Shown here: one piece after another, positions 33,408 to 41,308 of the stretch
Position numbering within the stretch: the first letter of the stretch is position 1
Layout: every line of letters begins with the position of its first letter
Assembly: GCA_913776615.1 (NCBI GenBank)
Contig: CAJYPK010000028.1
Span: 1-64,000 of the forward strand
Source of the DNA: an uncultured Hymenobacter sp.
GTDB taxonomy: Bacteria; Bacteroidota; Bacteroidia; Cytophagales; Hymenobacteraceae
Reading direction: 5' to 3'
Length of the DNA stretch: 64,000 bases
Program-made: the position numbers and the translations under genes
The notes under the pieces: generated by a model
The model's input: the letters and a program-made list of their open reading frames with translations, nothing else
What the model was told of the DNA's origin: nothing
The model's database searches: none

Positions 33408-33662
33408 ATGACCACCCAGCAAGACTTCGAGGCCGCCGCCCAGCGGGCCCAGCAGCTTCCCGCCAAGCCTTCCAACACCGTGCTGCTCCAGCTGTACGCT
33501 CTCTACAAGCAAGCTACCGAAGGCGACGCTGCCGGTCCGCGCCCCGGCGGCTTCGACTTCAAGGCCATCGCCAAATACGACGCCTGGCACCAACTCGCCG
33601 GCCTCAGCCAGGACGACGCCCGCCAGCAATACGTAGAACTGGTAAACGAGCTAGCCGGCTAA
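33408..33662 (+). CDS. Acyl-CoA-binding protein
   Basis: Small cytoplasmic protein that binds and buffers long-chain acyl-CoA. From the ATG at 33408 it has 84 aa, the normal ACBP length, and the four-helix signature QDFEAAAQRAQQLPAKP, LLQLYALYKQATEGDA, RPGGFDFKAIAKYDAW and ARQQYVELVNELA. Earlier in-frame codons add a hydrophobic stretch not seen in ACBPs, so the internal ATG is preferred; the -7 box at 33344 supports it. Confidence 0.93.
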   Translation: MTTQQDFEAAAQRAQQLPAKPSNTVLLQLYALYKQATEGDAAGPRPGGFDFKAIAKYDAWHQLAGLSQDDARQQYVELVNELAG

Positions 33663-33664
33663 CG

Positions 33665-33743
33665 GTGAGATGGTGAAATAGTGAGGTGGTGAATTTACTG
33701 CGTAAGAAACGCCACTTATCACCTCACTATTTCACCATCTCAC
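33665..33743. repeat. 24-bp inverted repeat between ACBP and the next gene
   Basis: GTGAGATGGTGAAATAGTGA(GGTG) at 33665-33688 is perfectly complementary to 33720-33743, and the sequence TCACTATTTCACC is then repeated once more up to 33753, just before the next ATG. It directly follows the ACBP stop. Confidence 0.85.
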
Positions 33744-33754
33744 TATTTCACCGC

Positions 33755-34801
33755 ATGAACATCTCCCGCAAAAAGCCTAGCTATCCACTCACGCCGGCTC
33801 TGCGCCAATACCTGCGCGACTACGACCGCGAGGCTCCGCTGCCGGTGAGCTACGCCGACTTACGGCGCTTTACGGGCTCGTTCGCCTTGCTCGACCGTAC
33901 GGGCAAGGATACGCTCTGGGAAACGGTTTTCTACGAGCCGCAGGCTCTCGCCGAGCTCAGTCAGGGCCTGGTGCAAGTGTACGCGCTGCTCAAAACGGCC
34001 GGCGACCTCTCCTTTACCGACGACCTGCTGGCCGACCGCATCGACTACTGCCGCTTCGGCAACTCGCATCCGTTTCGGGTGCGCATCCTCAACCAGCTCA
34101 ATGATAACTACGACTACTTCTACGTGAAGCAGGCCGACGCCTCGCGCATCTACGGCCTGGAGCTGGAGCACCTGCTCTCGCCTAATAGTATGAACTACCT
34201 CGTGGACAGCGGTAATACGCTTATTGAGGAACACATCGCGGGTATTCCGGGCGACGATTTCATCCGGCTGCGGCTCAACCAGCCCTATCTCAACCAGGTG
34301 CGCATCGCCAAAGAGTTTGTTAAATTCAACGAGCGCTGCTTTGCCCGCCTGCTGGGCGATATGCGGGCCTACAACTATGTCATCGACGTGACGCCCGACT
34401 TCGAGGATGAGCAGTACCGGGTGCGGGCCATCGACTTCGACCAGCAGAGCTACGAGGGCCGCCGCGCCATGTACGTGCCCCAGTTTTTCAAAGACAACGG
34501 CCCCGTGGTGGAGCTTTGCGCCCGGCTGCTCAAGCCCAGTACCCTGCGGCAGTACCAGGCCGAGGAGCGCACGCTCATGGCCCGCCGCGCCCGCGCCGAG
34601 CGCCACCGCCTCAAGGCCTTGCTCGACGTGATGCGCCGCCAGGAGCTGTCCTCCGTCGAGAAGGTAGAAGAATTAAAAGCCGCCCTCAACCGCTACCACC
34701 GCACCCAGAAATTCGACGCCTGCGACTCGATGGGCGATGTAGTACGCCTCAACCTCTGGCTGATGCTGGGGCCGAAAACGCTGAGCACGCTGCTGGCGTA
34801 A
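33755..34801 (+). CDS. Conserved hypothetical protein
   Basis: I do not recognise this 348-aa protein. It starts at the ATG at 33755, right after the inverted repeat. There is no signal peptide or membrane segment, so it is cytoplasmic. It is rich in Arg, Leu, Asp and Tyr. Notable stretches are IEEHIAGIPGDDFIRLRLNQ, FNERCFARLLGDMRAYNYVI and YRVRAIDFDQQSYEG; the spacing of the last two (conserved Asn, then IDFD) loosely recalls the catalytic and metal loops of kinase-like folds, but no glycine-rich loop is evident. The C-terminal 80 residues form a basic helix bundle. Confidence 0.7.
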   Translation: MNISRKKPSYPLTPALRQYLRDYDREAPLPVSYADLRRFTGSFALLDRTGKDTLWETVFYEPQALAELSQGLVQVYALLKTAGDLSFTDDLLADRIDYCRFGNSHPFRVRILNQLNDNYDYFYVKQADASRIYGLELEHLLSPNSMNYLVDSGNTLIEEHIAGIPGDDFIRLRLNQPYLNQVRIAKEFVKFNERCFARLLGDMRAYNYVIDVTPDFEDEQYRVRAIDFDQQSYEGRRAMYVPQFFKDNGPVVELCARLLKPSTLRQYQAEERTLMARRARAERHRLKALLDVMRRQELSSVEKVEELKAALNRYHRTQKFDACDSMGDVVRLNLWLMLGPKTLSTLLA

Positions 34802-34889
34802 CAACGCTGGCAACGCAACGGCGATAAAAATCAGGTTCTCCCGCTGCTAATTCCCCCGCTGAAAAACCACCTGGAAAGCCCATTCACAA

Positions 34890-34987
34890 AACGTTCGTCA
34901 TGCTGAGCTTGCGAAGCATCTTATCACGTCTGAGCATCGCCGCGCTAACCTGATAAGATGCTTCGCAAGCTCAGCATGACGAACGTT
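34890..34987. repeat. GTCATGCTGAGC palindrome, copy B (37-bp perfect arms)
   Basis: Arms 34890-34926 and 34951-34987 are perfectly complementary; loop 24 bases. The stem contains GTCATGCTGAGCTTGCGAAG followed by CATCTTATCA. Best-preserved member of a five-copy intergenic family in this window. Confidence 0.95.
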
Positions 34988-35019
34988 AAAAAGGAAGTTG
35001 CTCTTAATCTATAAAAGCA

Positions 35020-35055
35020 AAAAGGCCATTACCCGGTAGCGCGTAATGGCCTTTT
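35020..35055. terminator. Rho-independent terminator
   Basis: AAAAGGCCATTAC ... GTAATGGCCTTTT, 13-bp stem with 10-base loop, between two convergent genes (hypothetical + and CDGSH -). Confidence 0.88.
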
Positions 35056-35083
35056 CACTTAAAAAAAGTTAAGTGCAGATACG

Positions 35084-35314
35084 CTACACCACCGGCTTGG
35101 GCGCGGGCAAGTCGAACGCCGTGGCGTCGTGGTCAAAATGCCCTTTGTGCGAGCCATCGCAAAAAGGTTTCTGCTTGCTCAGCCCGCAGCGGCAGATGCT
35201 GATGCGCTCGCGCCCGCCGAGGCCGTAGGCATTGCCCTGGGCATCAACAAGCTCGAAGTCATTGCCCTCTACGCGCAGCGAGCCATTGGAAAGTACGGTA
35301 AGTTTAGTGGCCAT
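35084..35314 (-). CDS. CDGSH iron-sulfur domain protein
   Basis: Small 2Fe-2S protein of the mitoNEET-like family, possibly in redox or cluster transfer. The 76-aa protein has the complete ligand motif C-x-C-x2-S-x3-P-x-C-D-G-S-H: ISICRCGLSKQKPFCDGSHK, with three Cys and one His. The N-terminal part (TVLSNGSLRVEGNDFELVDA) is a small beta unit common in bacterial single-CDGSH proteins. Monocistronic, followed by a terminator. Confidence 0.93.
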   Translation of the reverse strand: MATKLTVLSNGSLRVEGNDFELVDAQGNAYGLGGRERISICRCGLSKQKPFCDGSHKGHFDHDATAFDLPAPKPVV

Positions 35315-35319
35315 TTTGT

Positions 35320-35440
35320 TGAGTTATGAGTTGGGAGTTATGAATTGTGAGTTGAGAGTTAGAATGGAGGGAATAAGAGCAAGCCGGGCATAATTAACCC
35401 ATGAAGCTAACTCATAACTCATAATTTCTAACTCCTAACT
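35320..35440. repeat. Imperfect 7-bp repeats between CDGSH and GNAT genes
   Basis: GAGTTATGAGTTGGGAGTTA-type units at 35323-35362 and the complementary TAACTCATAACTCATAA units at 35408-35440 form a loose inverted repeat. Same microsatellite family as 41268-41308. Confidence 0.75.
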
Positions 35441-35443
35441 CAG

Positions 35444-35968
35444 TTAAAGTTCTTTGCGCAGCACAAAGTCGTTCATCCAGTACGGGCCGATGGGAATGTC
35501 CTCCTCGCGGTGCTGCACGAAGCCCTGGCGCTCGTAGAAAGCCAGGGCGGGGTTGTGGCGGTTGACGTTCAGCTCCAGCGCTTGGCCGCCGGCCTCGCGC
35601 ACGGCGCCCACGACGGCTTCGACCAGGCGCTGGCCCAGGCCCTGCCCTTGGTGCGAGGGTAGCACGTAGATTTTATTGAGGTGATACACCCCCTCCGGCT
35701 TTTCCGAGTACGAGGCAAAGCCGCTGGGCTGGCCCTCCACGTAGGCCAGCAGAAAGGTATGGTGCTGCTCGCGCATCTGGCGGCGCAGCGAGGCCGGCGT
35801 GTAGATCACGCGGTACATGTAGTCAATCTGCTCCTTCGAGATGATGAAGCGGTAAGTCGGCTCCCAGGTGGCCTCTGCCAGCCCGATGATAGTGGGAATA
35901 TCCTGCTCGGTAGCGGGCTGAATGTGCAGGGGCGTGGCCGGAATGGCCGGGACGGAAGCGGAGGGCAT
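35444..35968 (-). CDS. GNAT-family N-acetyltransferase
   Basis: Acetyl-CoA-dependent acetyltransferase of unknown substrate. Starting at the ATG at 35968 gives 174 aa beginning MPSASVPAIPATPLHIQPAT; the in-frame upstream extension is low-complexity and unlikely. The acetyl-CoA-binding motif A is LNKIYVLPSHQGQGLGQRLV (Q-x-x-G-x-G), followed by LELNVNRHNPALAFYERQGF, a classic motif B. The stop lies at the edge of a 7-bp repeat tract. Nothing in the neighbourhood indicates the substrate. Confidence 0.9.
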   Translation of the reverse strand: MPSASVPAIPATPLHIQPATEQDIPTIIGLAEATWEPTYRFIISKEQIDYMYRVIYTPASLRRQMREQHHTFLLAYVEGQPSGFASYSEKPEGVYHLNKIYVLPSHQGQGLGQRLVEAVVGAVREAGGQALELNVNRHNPALAFYERQGFVQHREEDIPIGPYWMNDFVLRKEL

Positions 35969-36114
35969 AGGCAACGAAGAAGGGCGCGAAGGTCGGCTAA
36001 AAAACCGACTTACCCGCATCCCGACGTATACGCTGCCAGCATCTGCGGCGTTCGAGCGGTTACTTTGGCCCGCATTTGGCAACGCATTCCCCGTTTTACT
36101 TTTCTTTCCAGCCT

Positions 36115-36591
36115 ATGCTGAAGTCTGTTTTGAACCTCCGCTATACCGGCGTGGCGCTGTTGCTGGCCGCCCTGCCGCTAGCTTCCCGCGCCCAAAATGC
36201 CACTCAGGATGAGCTGCTGCGCCGCGGCGATCTGGTGGGTGGCCGGCCCCACTCTTCCGAGCCTCGCACTGCCGCTACCACCCGCCGCTACCTGGGCAGC
36301 GGCGACCCCACCCTGGCCAAGTACCTGCACGAGAACGTCGAGATCAATAAAATACCGGCGAGCCAGTTAGAGGATTTATACAGCCGCTTCATCGAGTACA
36401 CCCGCGACCAGCGTCGCAACTGGAGCGCCCAGGAGTGGGACGAGGCCAGCGACGCCCTGAGCCGTATCAATGCGCGCTACGAAGCAGTGCGCAAAGACCT
36501 GTCGCTCGAAGAGCGCCTCAACATCCGCACCATGCAGGGCGAGTTCCGTACCCTGCAAGGTGCCCGCCGCGTCAAAGATCGCGTGAATTAG
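36115..36591 (+). CDS. Small exported helical protein, unknown function
   Basis: From the ATG at 36115 the protein has 158 aa with signal peptide MLKSVLNLRYTGVALLLAAL ending at ASRAQ. The mature part is charged and mainly helical (LEDLYSRFIEYTRDQRRNWS; WDEASDALSRINARYEAVRK; LSLEERLNIRTMQGEFRTLQ), a spacing that suggests a periplasmic helical hairpin. No family assigned. The last eight codons (RRVKDRVN) are repeated in inverted form at 36809-36833 as part of a larger inverted repeat. Confidence 0.75.
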   Translation: MLKSVLNLRYTGVALLLAALPLASRAQNATQDELLRRGDLVGGRPHSSEPRTAATTRRYLGSGDPTLAKYLHENVEINKIPASQLEDLYSRFIEYTRDQRRNWSAQEWDEASDALSRINARYEAVRKDLSLEERLNIRTMQGEFRTLQGARRVKDRVN

Positions 36592-36833
36592 AGCAATTTC
36601 TAGGTCAGTGTACCTTTTGTACGGTCCTAACGTGGTCGCCTCACCCCCCGGCCCCCTCTCCGAAAAGGAGAGGGGGAGCCAAACGATTACTGCCGTGAGC
36701 TTATGTTCGCTGGCGTCCGGCTCCCCCTCTCCTTTTCGGAGAGGGGGCCGGGGGGTGAGGCAACCATGCCTGGGTAGTATGAAGCTATACACTGACTTAG
36801 AAACTGCTCTAATTCACGTGGTCTTTGACGCGG
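36567..36833. repeat. Nested inverted repeat between convergent genes
   Basis: Outer arms 36567-36612 and 36788-36833 (CCGCGTCAAAGA...GTCAGTGTA) match with about four mismatches; the left one includes the 3' end of the gene at 36115. Inside, 36638-36680 and 36719-36761 are perfectly complementary over 43 bases and share the CACCCCCCGGCCCCCTC core with the repeat at 17563. Confidence 0.9.
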
Positions 36834-36873
36834 AGCTTACTTCCGCGCCAGGCCTCGCTGAAGTCGCTGGTCG

Positions 36874-37326
36874 CTAGTGATGCACCAGCCACTGCCAGGC
36901 CGGGGCCTCGTGCCGGAACGACTGCGTCCGGATTTCCTGCGTGAAGGCGCGAATAAACTCGGGGCCGCCCGGGTAATTCAGCAGCTGGCTGGCCGTGTTG
37001 TGAGCCAGCAAGTGGGCCACCCGGCGCAGGCCGCGCGCGTGGGCTGTGGGTAGCCACTCATACTGTATCCAGGGCAGCGCCTCGCTCCATTCGCCCGTCA
37101 CGCTCAAGTGGTTACTGAGCAGGCGGGCCGGCAGCGCCCGGCCCGTAAATAACTCGACGCCGGCCTGGGCACCGCGCACCACGGCCTCCGCCGTGAGGTG
37201 GCCGTGCCAGCGCATGTGCAACAGGTCGAGCGTGGGATAAAACTCGAAATCGGTCAGGAGTGCGCCGTGCGCATCGGGTAGGCTGAGCAGGTGCACGGCC
37301 TGCGCGTGGGAGTAGGGGTCGCTCAT
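36874..37326 (-). CDS. Hypothetical protein, possibly SpoIIAA/STAS-like
   Basis: A 150-aa soluble protein without signal peptide. The pattern FEFYPTLDLLHMRWHGHLTA, VVRGAQAGVELFTGRALPAR and a conserved SVTGEWSEALPWIQYEW resembles the SpoIIAA-like/STAS-fold proteins of Bacteroidota that carry a strand-helix alternation, but I cannot name the family. Convergent with the exported protein at 36115 and divergent from the deoxynucleoside kinase, whose promoter lies 35 bases upstream of this start. Confidence 0.7.
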   Translation of the reverse strand: MSDPYSHAQAVHLLSLPDAHGALLTDFEFYPTLDLLHMRWHGHLTAEAVVRGAQAGVELFTGRALPARLLSNHLSVTGEWSEALPWIQYEWLPTAHARGLRRVAHLLAHNTASQLLNYPGGPEFIRAFTQEIRTQSFRHEAPAWQWLVHH

Positions 37327-37360
37327 GAGCAGAAAGGCCGCCCGGACGGCAAGCGGGCGT

Positions 37361-37368
37361 TATCTTTG
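37361..37368 (+). promoter_or_regulatory. Putative -7 element of the deoxynucleoside kinase gene
   Basis: TATCTTTG, exact match to TAnnTTTG, 36 bases before the ATG at 37404. Confidence 0.6.
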
Positions 37369-37403
37369 ACGTCCTCATTTTGAACGCCTTTAGGATTTAT
37401 CGT

Positions 37404-38027
37404 ATGCACATTGCTATCGTCGGCAATATCGGGGCTGGCAAAACTACGCTGGCCCACAAGTTAGCTCAGCATTTCCGTTGGGAAGTCTTTCTGGAAGAAG
37501 TTGATGACAATCCGTACCTCAAAGATTTCTACGCCGATATGCCCCGCTGGGCCTTTCACTTGCAGGTATATTTCCTGAACGGCCGCTTCCGGCAGACGCA
37601 ACGCATCAAGGAATTGGTGCAGGAGGGCAAGAGCGTGATTCAGGACCGGACCATCTACGAAGATGCCCACATCTTCGCGGCCAACCTGCACCAGTCGGGC
37701 CTGCTGGCCCAGCGCGACTACGAGAACTACTATGCGCTGTTTGAGAGCCTGATCAGCCTCGTCAATCCGCCCGACCTGCTGCTCTACCTGCGGGCCGACC
37801 TGCCCAAGCTCATCGGCCAGATCGAAAAGCGCGGACGCAACTACGAAAACTCCATCAGCATCGAATACCTCAAAAATCTCAACGAACACTACGAGCAGTG
37901 GATTGCCAACTACAACTACGGTAAACTGTTGATTATCGACGTAAACGAGCTCGATTACGTGAAGCGGCCCGAGGATCTGGGCTCGATCATCGAGCGCATC
38001 GACAACAAGCTATTCGGGTTATTTTAA
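37404..38027 (+). CDS. Deoxynucleoside kinase
   Basis: Phosphorylates deoxynucleosides (dA, dG or dC) for nucleotide salvage. From the ATG at 37404 the protein has 207 aa, beginning directly with the P-loop strand MHIAIVGNIGAGKTTLAHKL (GNIGAGKT at 7-14). Other family features: FLEEVDDNPYLKDFY (base-binding Glu), the ERS/DRT-like catalytic motif QDRTIYEDAHIFA, and the lid region EKRGRNYENSISIEYL. A TTG 24 bases upstream is in frame but less likely because the P-loop strand normally begins at the N terminus. Confidence 0.93.
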   Translation: MHIAIVGNIGAGKTTLAHKLAQHFRWEVFLEEVDDNPYLKDFYADMPRWAFHLQVYFLNGRFRQTQRIKELVQEGKSVIQDRTIYEDAHIFAANLHQSGLLAQRDYENYYALFESLISLVNPPDLLLYLRADLPKLIGQIEKRGRNYENSISIEYLKNLNEHYEQWIANYNYGKLLIIDVNELDYVKRPEDLGSIIERIDNKLFGLF

Positions 38028-38042
38028 GGCGCTATTCCTAAA

Positions 38043-38085
38043 ATCAGCACGCCCCGTTGACCATTGGCCAGCGGGGCGTGCTGAT
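38043..38085. terminator. Convergent stem-loop
   Basis: ATCAGCACGCCCCG pairs perfectly with CGGGGCGTGCTGAT around a 15-base loop, between the convergent kinase and COG0523 genes. Confidence 0.75.
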
Positions 38086-38138
38086 GTTGGGAGTCGGCCA
38101 CGGAGTTAAAGCCTGCTCTGCGGTGAGTCGGGTAGCGG

Positions 38139-39359
38139 CTAAAACTGCGGCCAGGGATCGGGGAAAGAACCGTTGCGCTGCCAGTGAGCGATTTCCGTCT
38201 CGGTACACAGGCAGGCCGTTAGCTCCTGGCGCACGCGGGCCTCGGGTACGTCCTGCCCAATGAAAACCAGTTCGTTCTGCCGGTCCTGGAAGCGCTTGTC
38301 CCAGCGGGCCAGGATGGTAGCGCGGTTTTCCAGAAAGGCGGGGTGCCGTTCGGGATTGGGCATGCTCGCCCACCACGAGCCTGCGCTTTCGGTGCGTAGC
38401 GAGCCGCCGGCCTGGCTCCAGTTGAGCGCATCGTCGGGGCGCGAGGCCAGCCAGAACAAGCCCTTGCTGCGCATTACTTCGCCGGGCCAATTGTCGGAAA
38501 TGTAGTCCCAGAACCGTTGCGGGTGAAAGGGCCGGTTGTCGCGAAAAACGAAGCTGCCAATGCCGTATTCTTCGGTTTCGGGCGTGTGCGGGCCTTTTTT
38601 CAGTTCCTCCTGCCAGCCCCGGCCCTGCTCGGCTTCCTCAAAGTTGAACAGGCCAGTGTTGAGCACCTGCGCGAGCTCTACCCGCCCGAAGCTGGCTTCT
38701 ACTACGCGGGCCGTGGGGTTGAGTTGATGCAGCATGGCCCGTAGCTCACCCAGGAAGCGGGGCTCTACCAGGTCCGCTTTATTGAGCACAATCACGTTGG
38801 CAAACTCTATTTGCTCGGTGAGCAAGTTTACGATGGGCCGCACGTCGAGCGGGTCGGCGTCGTTGAGGTGGCGGTCGGGCAGGCGGTCGAGGCTGCCGAA
38901 GTCTTTGGCAAAATTATAGGCATCGACCACCGTCACCATCGTGTCGAGGCGGGCAAAGCGGCTCAGGTCGAGCGTGCCGTCTTCGCTCACAAAGCTGAAA
39001 GTCTGGGCCACGGGCAACGGTTCCGAGATGCCAGTACTTTCAATGAGCAAGTAGTCGAAGCGGTTTTCGCGGGCTAGTTTCTCTACTTCCAGCATGAGGT
39101 CTTCGCGGAGAGTGCAGCAAATGCAGCCGTTGCTCAGCTCCACTAGTTTTTCCTCGGTGCGCGAGAGGCTGCCTTCGCGGGCTACGTGGTTGGCGTCCAC
39201 GTTGACCTCGCTCATGTCGTTCACAATCACCGCCACCTTGAGACCCGCCCGGTTGTGGAGTACGTGGTTGAGCAGGGTGGTTTTCCCCGCTCCCAGAAAG
39301 CCGCTGAGTACGGTAACGGGTAGCTTGCGCAGGGCGGCTGAAGCAGTTGGGATGGTCAT
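38139..39359 (-). CDS. COG0523 (CobW/ZigA-type) GTPase metallochaperone
   Basis: GTP-dependent metal chaperone, most likely for zinc. The 406-aa protein has Walker [16 protein letters not shown] (about 19-32), the metal motif GCICC (Cys79, Cys81, Cys82 in [12 protein letters not shown]), switch [10 protein letters not shown] and base-recognition NKAD ([12 protein letters not shown]). The C-terminal CobW_C domain (about 290-406: [40 protein letters not shown]) is typical of the zinc-starvation subgroup. The promoter is overlapped by a 25-bp-arm palindrome resembling a zinc-uptake-regulator site, which supports induction in zinc limitation. The metal is inferred from context. Confidence 0.9.
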   Translation of the reverse strand: MTIPTASAALRKLPVTVLSGFLGAGKTTLLNHVLHNRAGLKVAVIVNDMSEVNVDANHVAREGSLSRTEEKLVELSNGCICCTLREDLMLEVEKLARENRFDYLLIESTGISEPLPVAQTFSFVSEDGTLDLSRFARLDTMVTVVDAYNFAKDFGSLDRLPDRHLNDADPLDVRPIVNLLTEQIEFANVIVLNKADLVEPRFLGELRAMLHQLNPTARVVEASFGRVELAQVLNTGLFNFEEAEQGRGWQEELKKGPHTPETEEYGIGSFVFRDNRPFHPQRFWDYISDNWPGEVMRSKGLFWLASRPDDALNWSQAGGSLRTESAGSWWASMPNPERHPAFLENRATILARWDKRFQDRQNELVFIGQDVPEARVRQELTACLCTETEIAHWQRNGSFPDPWPQF

Positions 39360-39423
39360 AAATAAGCCTGTTTGGAAGGGAGACGCGGCCCGGCCAATAA
39401 GCTGTCGAGCCGAACTGACCGGA

Positions 39424-39455
39424 CAAAGATAACGGGGGCCTGCTTATTTGCAACA
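39424..39455 (-). promoter_or_regulatory. Promoter of the COG0523 gene (-33 TTG, N19, -7 TATCTTTG)
   Basis: On the minus strand TATCTTTG (39431-39424) is preceded by exactly 19 bases and then TTG (39453-39451), fitting the Bacteroidota promoter TTTG-N19-TAnnTTTG. The -33 box lies inside the palindrome at 39431-39481. Transcription would start about 60 bases before the ATG at 39359. Confidence 0.75.
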
Positions 39456-39481
39456 ATGTTGCAAATAAGCAGGCCCCCGTT
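39431..39481. promoter_or_regulatory. 25-bp-arm palindromic operator of the COG0523 gene
   Basis: Arms 39431-39455 and 39457-39481 are perfectly complementary about a single central base. The centre, TTTGCAACAATGTTGCAAA, has the size and symmetry of a Fur-family (Zur) site and covers the -33 box. The outer GC-rich part (GGGGGCCTGC) could also form an RNA hairpin for transcripts coming from the right. Confidence 0.75.
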
Positions 39482-39590
39482 TAACAGGCAGTAGAATCAG
39501 TAGCGCTTTTATCACCTGATGCTCACAGCGAAGCGAAGAACAGGTAGTGATTGAATTTTCGTAAGAGATGAAACCGGTAAACGCGATTCG

Positions 39591-40094
39591 CTATTCCGCT
39601 TTCTTTACTACCGAAATGGTGCCATCGCGTTCCAGATAAACTGCTTCCGCTTGGTTGAGCTCGGCGACATTGCCATTCTCGTGCAGGCCTTCTTGCAAAT
39701 CGAATTTGTTGAGTCGCAAGCGACGCAGCTGCTCAGCATCGGCCTGGCCACGTCGGGCCAGTAGATACACCCGGCCCTTCACCAGCCGGTCGACCCACGA
39801 GTAGTGGTAGGAGGCCCAGGCCAAGGCCCGGTGTAGCAAAACGAAGGCCGCGCAAGCCAGGAGCGTGCCTCCAAACGGCGCCGACGCTGCCACGGCCCGA
39901 CTCATTACCGAGCCCAGCATAATTTTGACGACCAAGTCAAACGCCGTGCTACCCGCAAACGTGCGGGGCCCCGATAAGCGCAGCAGCAGCAGCGCGGCAA
40001 AAAAGAGTAGGGTGGCGCGCGTAAGCATCTGCACCGCCGTAATAGAGTGGGAATCGGCATGGAAGCCAAATAAATAATCTACTAGCTCGTGCAT
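39591..40094 (-). CDS. DUF421 (YetF-like) membrane protein
   Basis: Integral membrane protein of unknown function. The 167-aa protein has two to three N-terminal helices (MLTRATLLFFAALLLLRLSG; GGTLLACAAFVLLHRALAWA) and the DUF421 signatures GPRTFAGSTAFDLVVKIMLGS and, in the soluble C-terminal part, LARRGQADAEQLRRLRLNK with a beta segment EAVYLERDGTISVV. Shorter than Bacillus YetF (one domain only), as usual in Bacteroidota. Confidence 0.88.
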   Translation of the reverse strand: MHELVDYLFGFHADSHSITAVQMLTRATLLFFAALLLLRLSGPRTFAGSTAFDLVVKIMLGSVMSRAVAASAPFGGTLLACAAFVLLHRALAWASYHYSWVDRLVKGRVYLLARRGQADAEQLRRLRLNKFDLQEGLHENGNVAELNQAEAVYLERDGTISVVKKAE

Positions 40095-40436
40095 GGGGTG
40101 GGCTACGCGGTGTTGTGAAGAGAGCAGGAGTACGGTAAACTGGCGCTTGCGCTACCCGGGGAGCCTGGCGTGGGCTGGCGGTGCTCGGCGGGCGCGGAGG
40201 GTTGCAGCTATTCGTCCGAAAAAGCCGGCCCCAACTCTTCCGTACTGGGGGATGGTTGTACGATACCAGGCCGCTTGCGGCGGACGCTGCCCCTTATTAT
40301 TTGCTTAAAAAAGCTCGCCGCTACTAATTCGTCCGGGTACAGCCCCGCGCTGGCGAGGCCGAATAAGCAGGCTACTCCGTCAGAAATAGTGCGAAGCCTA
40401 CCCCGTGCTACCCGCCTGCCAGGTAGTAGCCGCCGG
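40095..40436. other. Intergenic region, no gene seen
   Basis: About 340 bases between the DUF421 and DUF2461 genes, both on the minus strand. No protein-like frame, hairpin with T-tract or -7 box was found. Confidence 0.45.
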
Positions 40437-41108
40437 CTACTCTTCCAGCGCCCGGTTTAGAAAACTCACCCACGGGCGCGCCGCCTGCATACCGGCCACT
40501 ACGCGGTCAATAAAATCGGAAGCCAGTACTTCTTCGTCGGTAAACAGGCGTACCACCCCAAAGCTCTTGAGCTTAAGCCACGGTAAATCAGGGTCAGTGG
40601 CCGCGTAGCCCCGGGGCGGGCGCGTAAGTTGCGCAACGCTCCTGTCAAGCCCGGCAGGAAAATGTCGTAGCAGCTCCGGTGATTCAAGTAATCGATGGAA
40701 GCCAGGGCTATCGTAGTGAATCTCCTGGCGGATAGCTGCCAGCTCGGCCGGGGTAGGGGTGAAGCGCCCGGCCCGCAGCCAAGAGCCACCGCCCGGCATC
40801 AGGGCCAGAAAATAACCGGCCCGCAGGGCATGCCGCCCACCGGCTACCAGCCCCGCCCCCAGCCGCCGCTTGTAAGGCTCGGGGTCGGTCTGGCTACGGT
40901 CATTTTTATGCAGCCGAAACATAGCCTGCGCCGGTGTAAGGCCCGCTAGCTCGGGAATGGCGGGCGTGGCCTGCCGTAGCACCTCCGTGACGAGGGCCGC
41001 GAATGTGTCGCGGGCGTGCAGGTAATCGGCGCGATGCGCCTGCATCCAAGCTGTATTATTATTTGCCGCCAGGCGCCGCAGAAAATCCAGTACGAAGGCA
41101 AGGTCCAC
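40437..41108 (-). CDS. DUF2461-domain protein
   Basis: Conserved protein of unknown biochemical role. Starting at the GTG at 41108 gives 223 aa beginning VDLAFVLDFLRRLAANNNTA, which is the normal family start (F-L..L..NN...W). The ATG further upstream at 41183 lies inside a palindromic repeat and would add 25 residues of repeat translation. Other family features: MQAHRADYLHARDTFAALV, FRLHKNDRSQTDPEPYKRRL, HALRAGYFLALMPGGGSWLR (active-site-like RAGYFL.L.PG) and the C-terminal LLKLKSFGVVR-like segment. Confidence 0.88.
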   Translation of the reverse strand: MDLAFVLDFLRRLAANNNTAWMQAHRADYLHARDTFAALVTEVLRQATPAIPELAGLTPAQAMFRLHKNDRSQTDPEPYKRRLGAGLVAGGRHALRAGYFLALMPGGGSWLRAGRFTPTPAELAAIRQEIHYDSPGFHRLLESPELLRHFPAGLDRSVAQLTRPPRGYAATDPDLPWLKLKSFGVVRLFTDEEVLASDFIDRVVAGMQAARPWVSFLNRALEE

Positions 41109-41136
41109 GGAAGGGGAGAGCGATAGGAGTTCTATA

Positions 41137-41255
41137 AAAATAAATTCATCTCGTTCGTCATGCTGAGCTGAACAGCCTACCAAGTTCAGACAAACTGCCC
41201 TAACCTGCTAAGATGCTTCGCCAGCTCAGCATGACGAACGAGACGAATTTATTTT
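41137..41255. repeat. GTCATGCTGAGC palindrome, copy C
   Basis: Arms 41137-41170 and 41222-41255 pair with one mismatch, 34 bases each, with stem GTTCGTCATGCTGAGCTG. The left inner part (GAAGCATCTTATC) has been lost or replaced while the right copy keeps TAAGATGCTTCGC. It lies upstream of the DUF2461 start. Confidence 0.92.
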
Positions 41256-41267
41256 AGTTTTTTGTAC

Positions 41268-41308
41268 AACTCATAACTCATAACTCATAACTCATAACTC
41301 ATAACTCA
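41268..41308. repeat. 7-bp tandem repeat (ACTCATA)n at the MOSC gene end
   Basis: Five to six copies of ACTCATA. The MOSC stop codon (TGA at 41301-41299) and the preceding Glu-Leu codons are read from this tract, so the repeat has grown up to or over the gene end. Confidence 0.93.

Noticed and set aside
36795..37057. An 82-codon minus-strand frame ending in RVKDHVN
   Set aside because: It is a different frame of the 36874-37326 gene running into the reversed copy of another gene's 3' end; not an independent gene.
41109..41183. N-terminal extension of the DUF2461 protein from the ATG at 41183
   Set aside because: The extension translates a palindromic repeat (MVGCSAQHDERDEF); family homology begins at the GTG at 41108.
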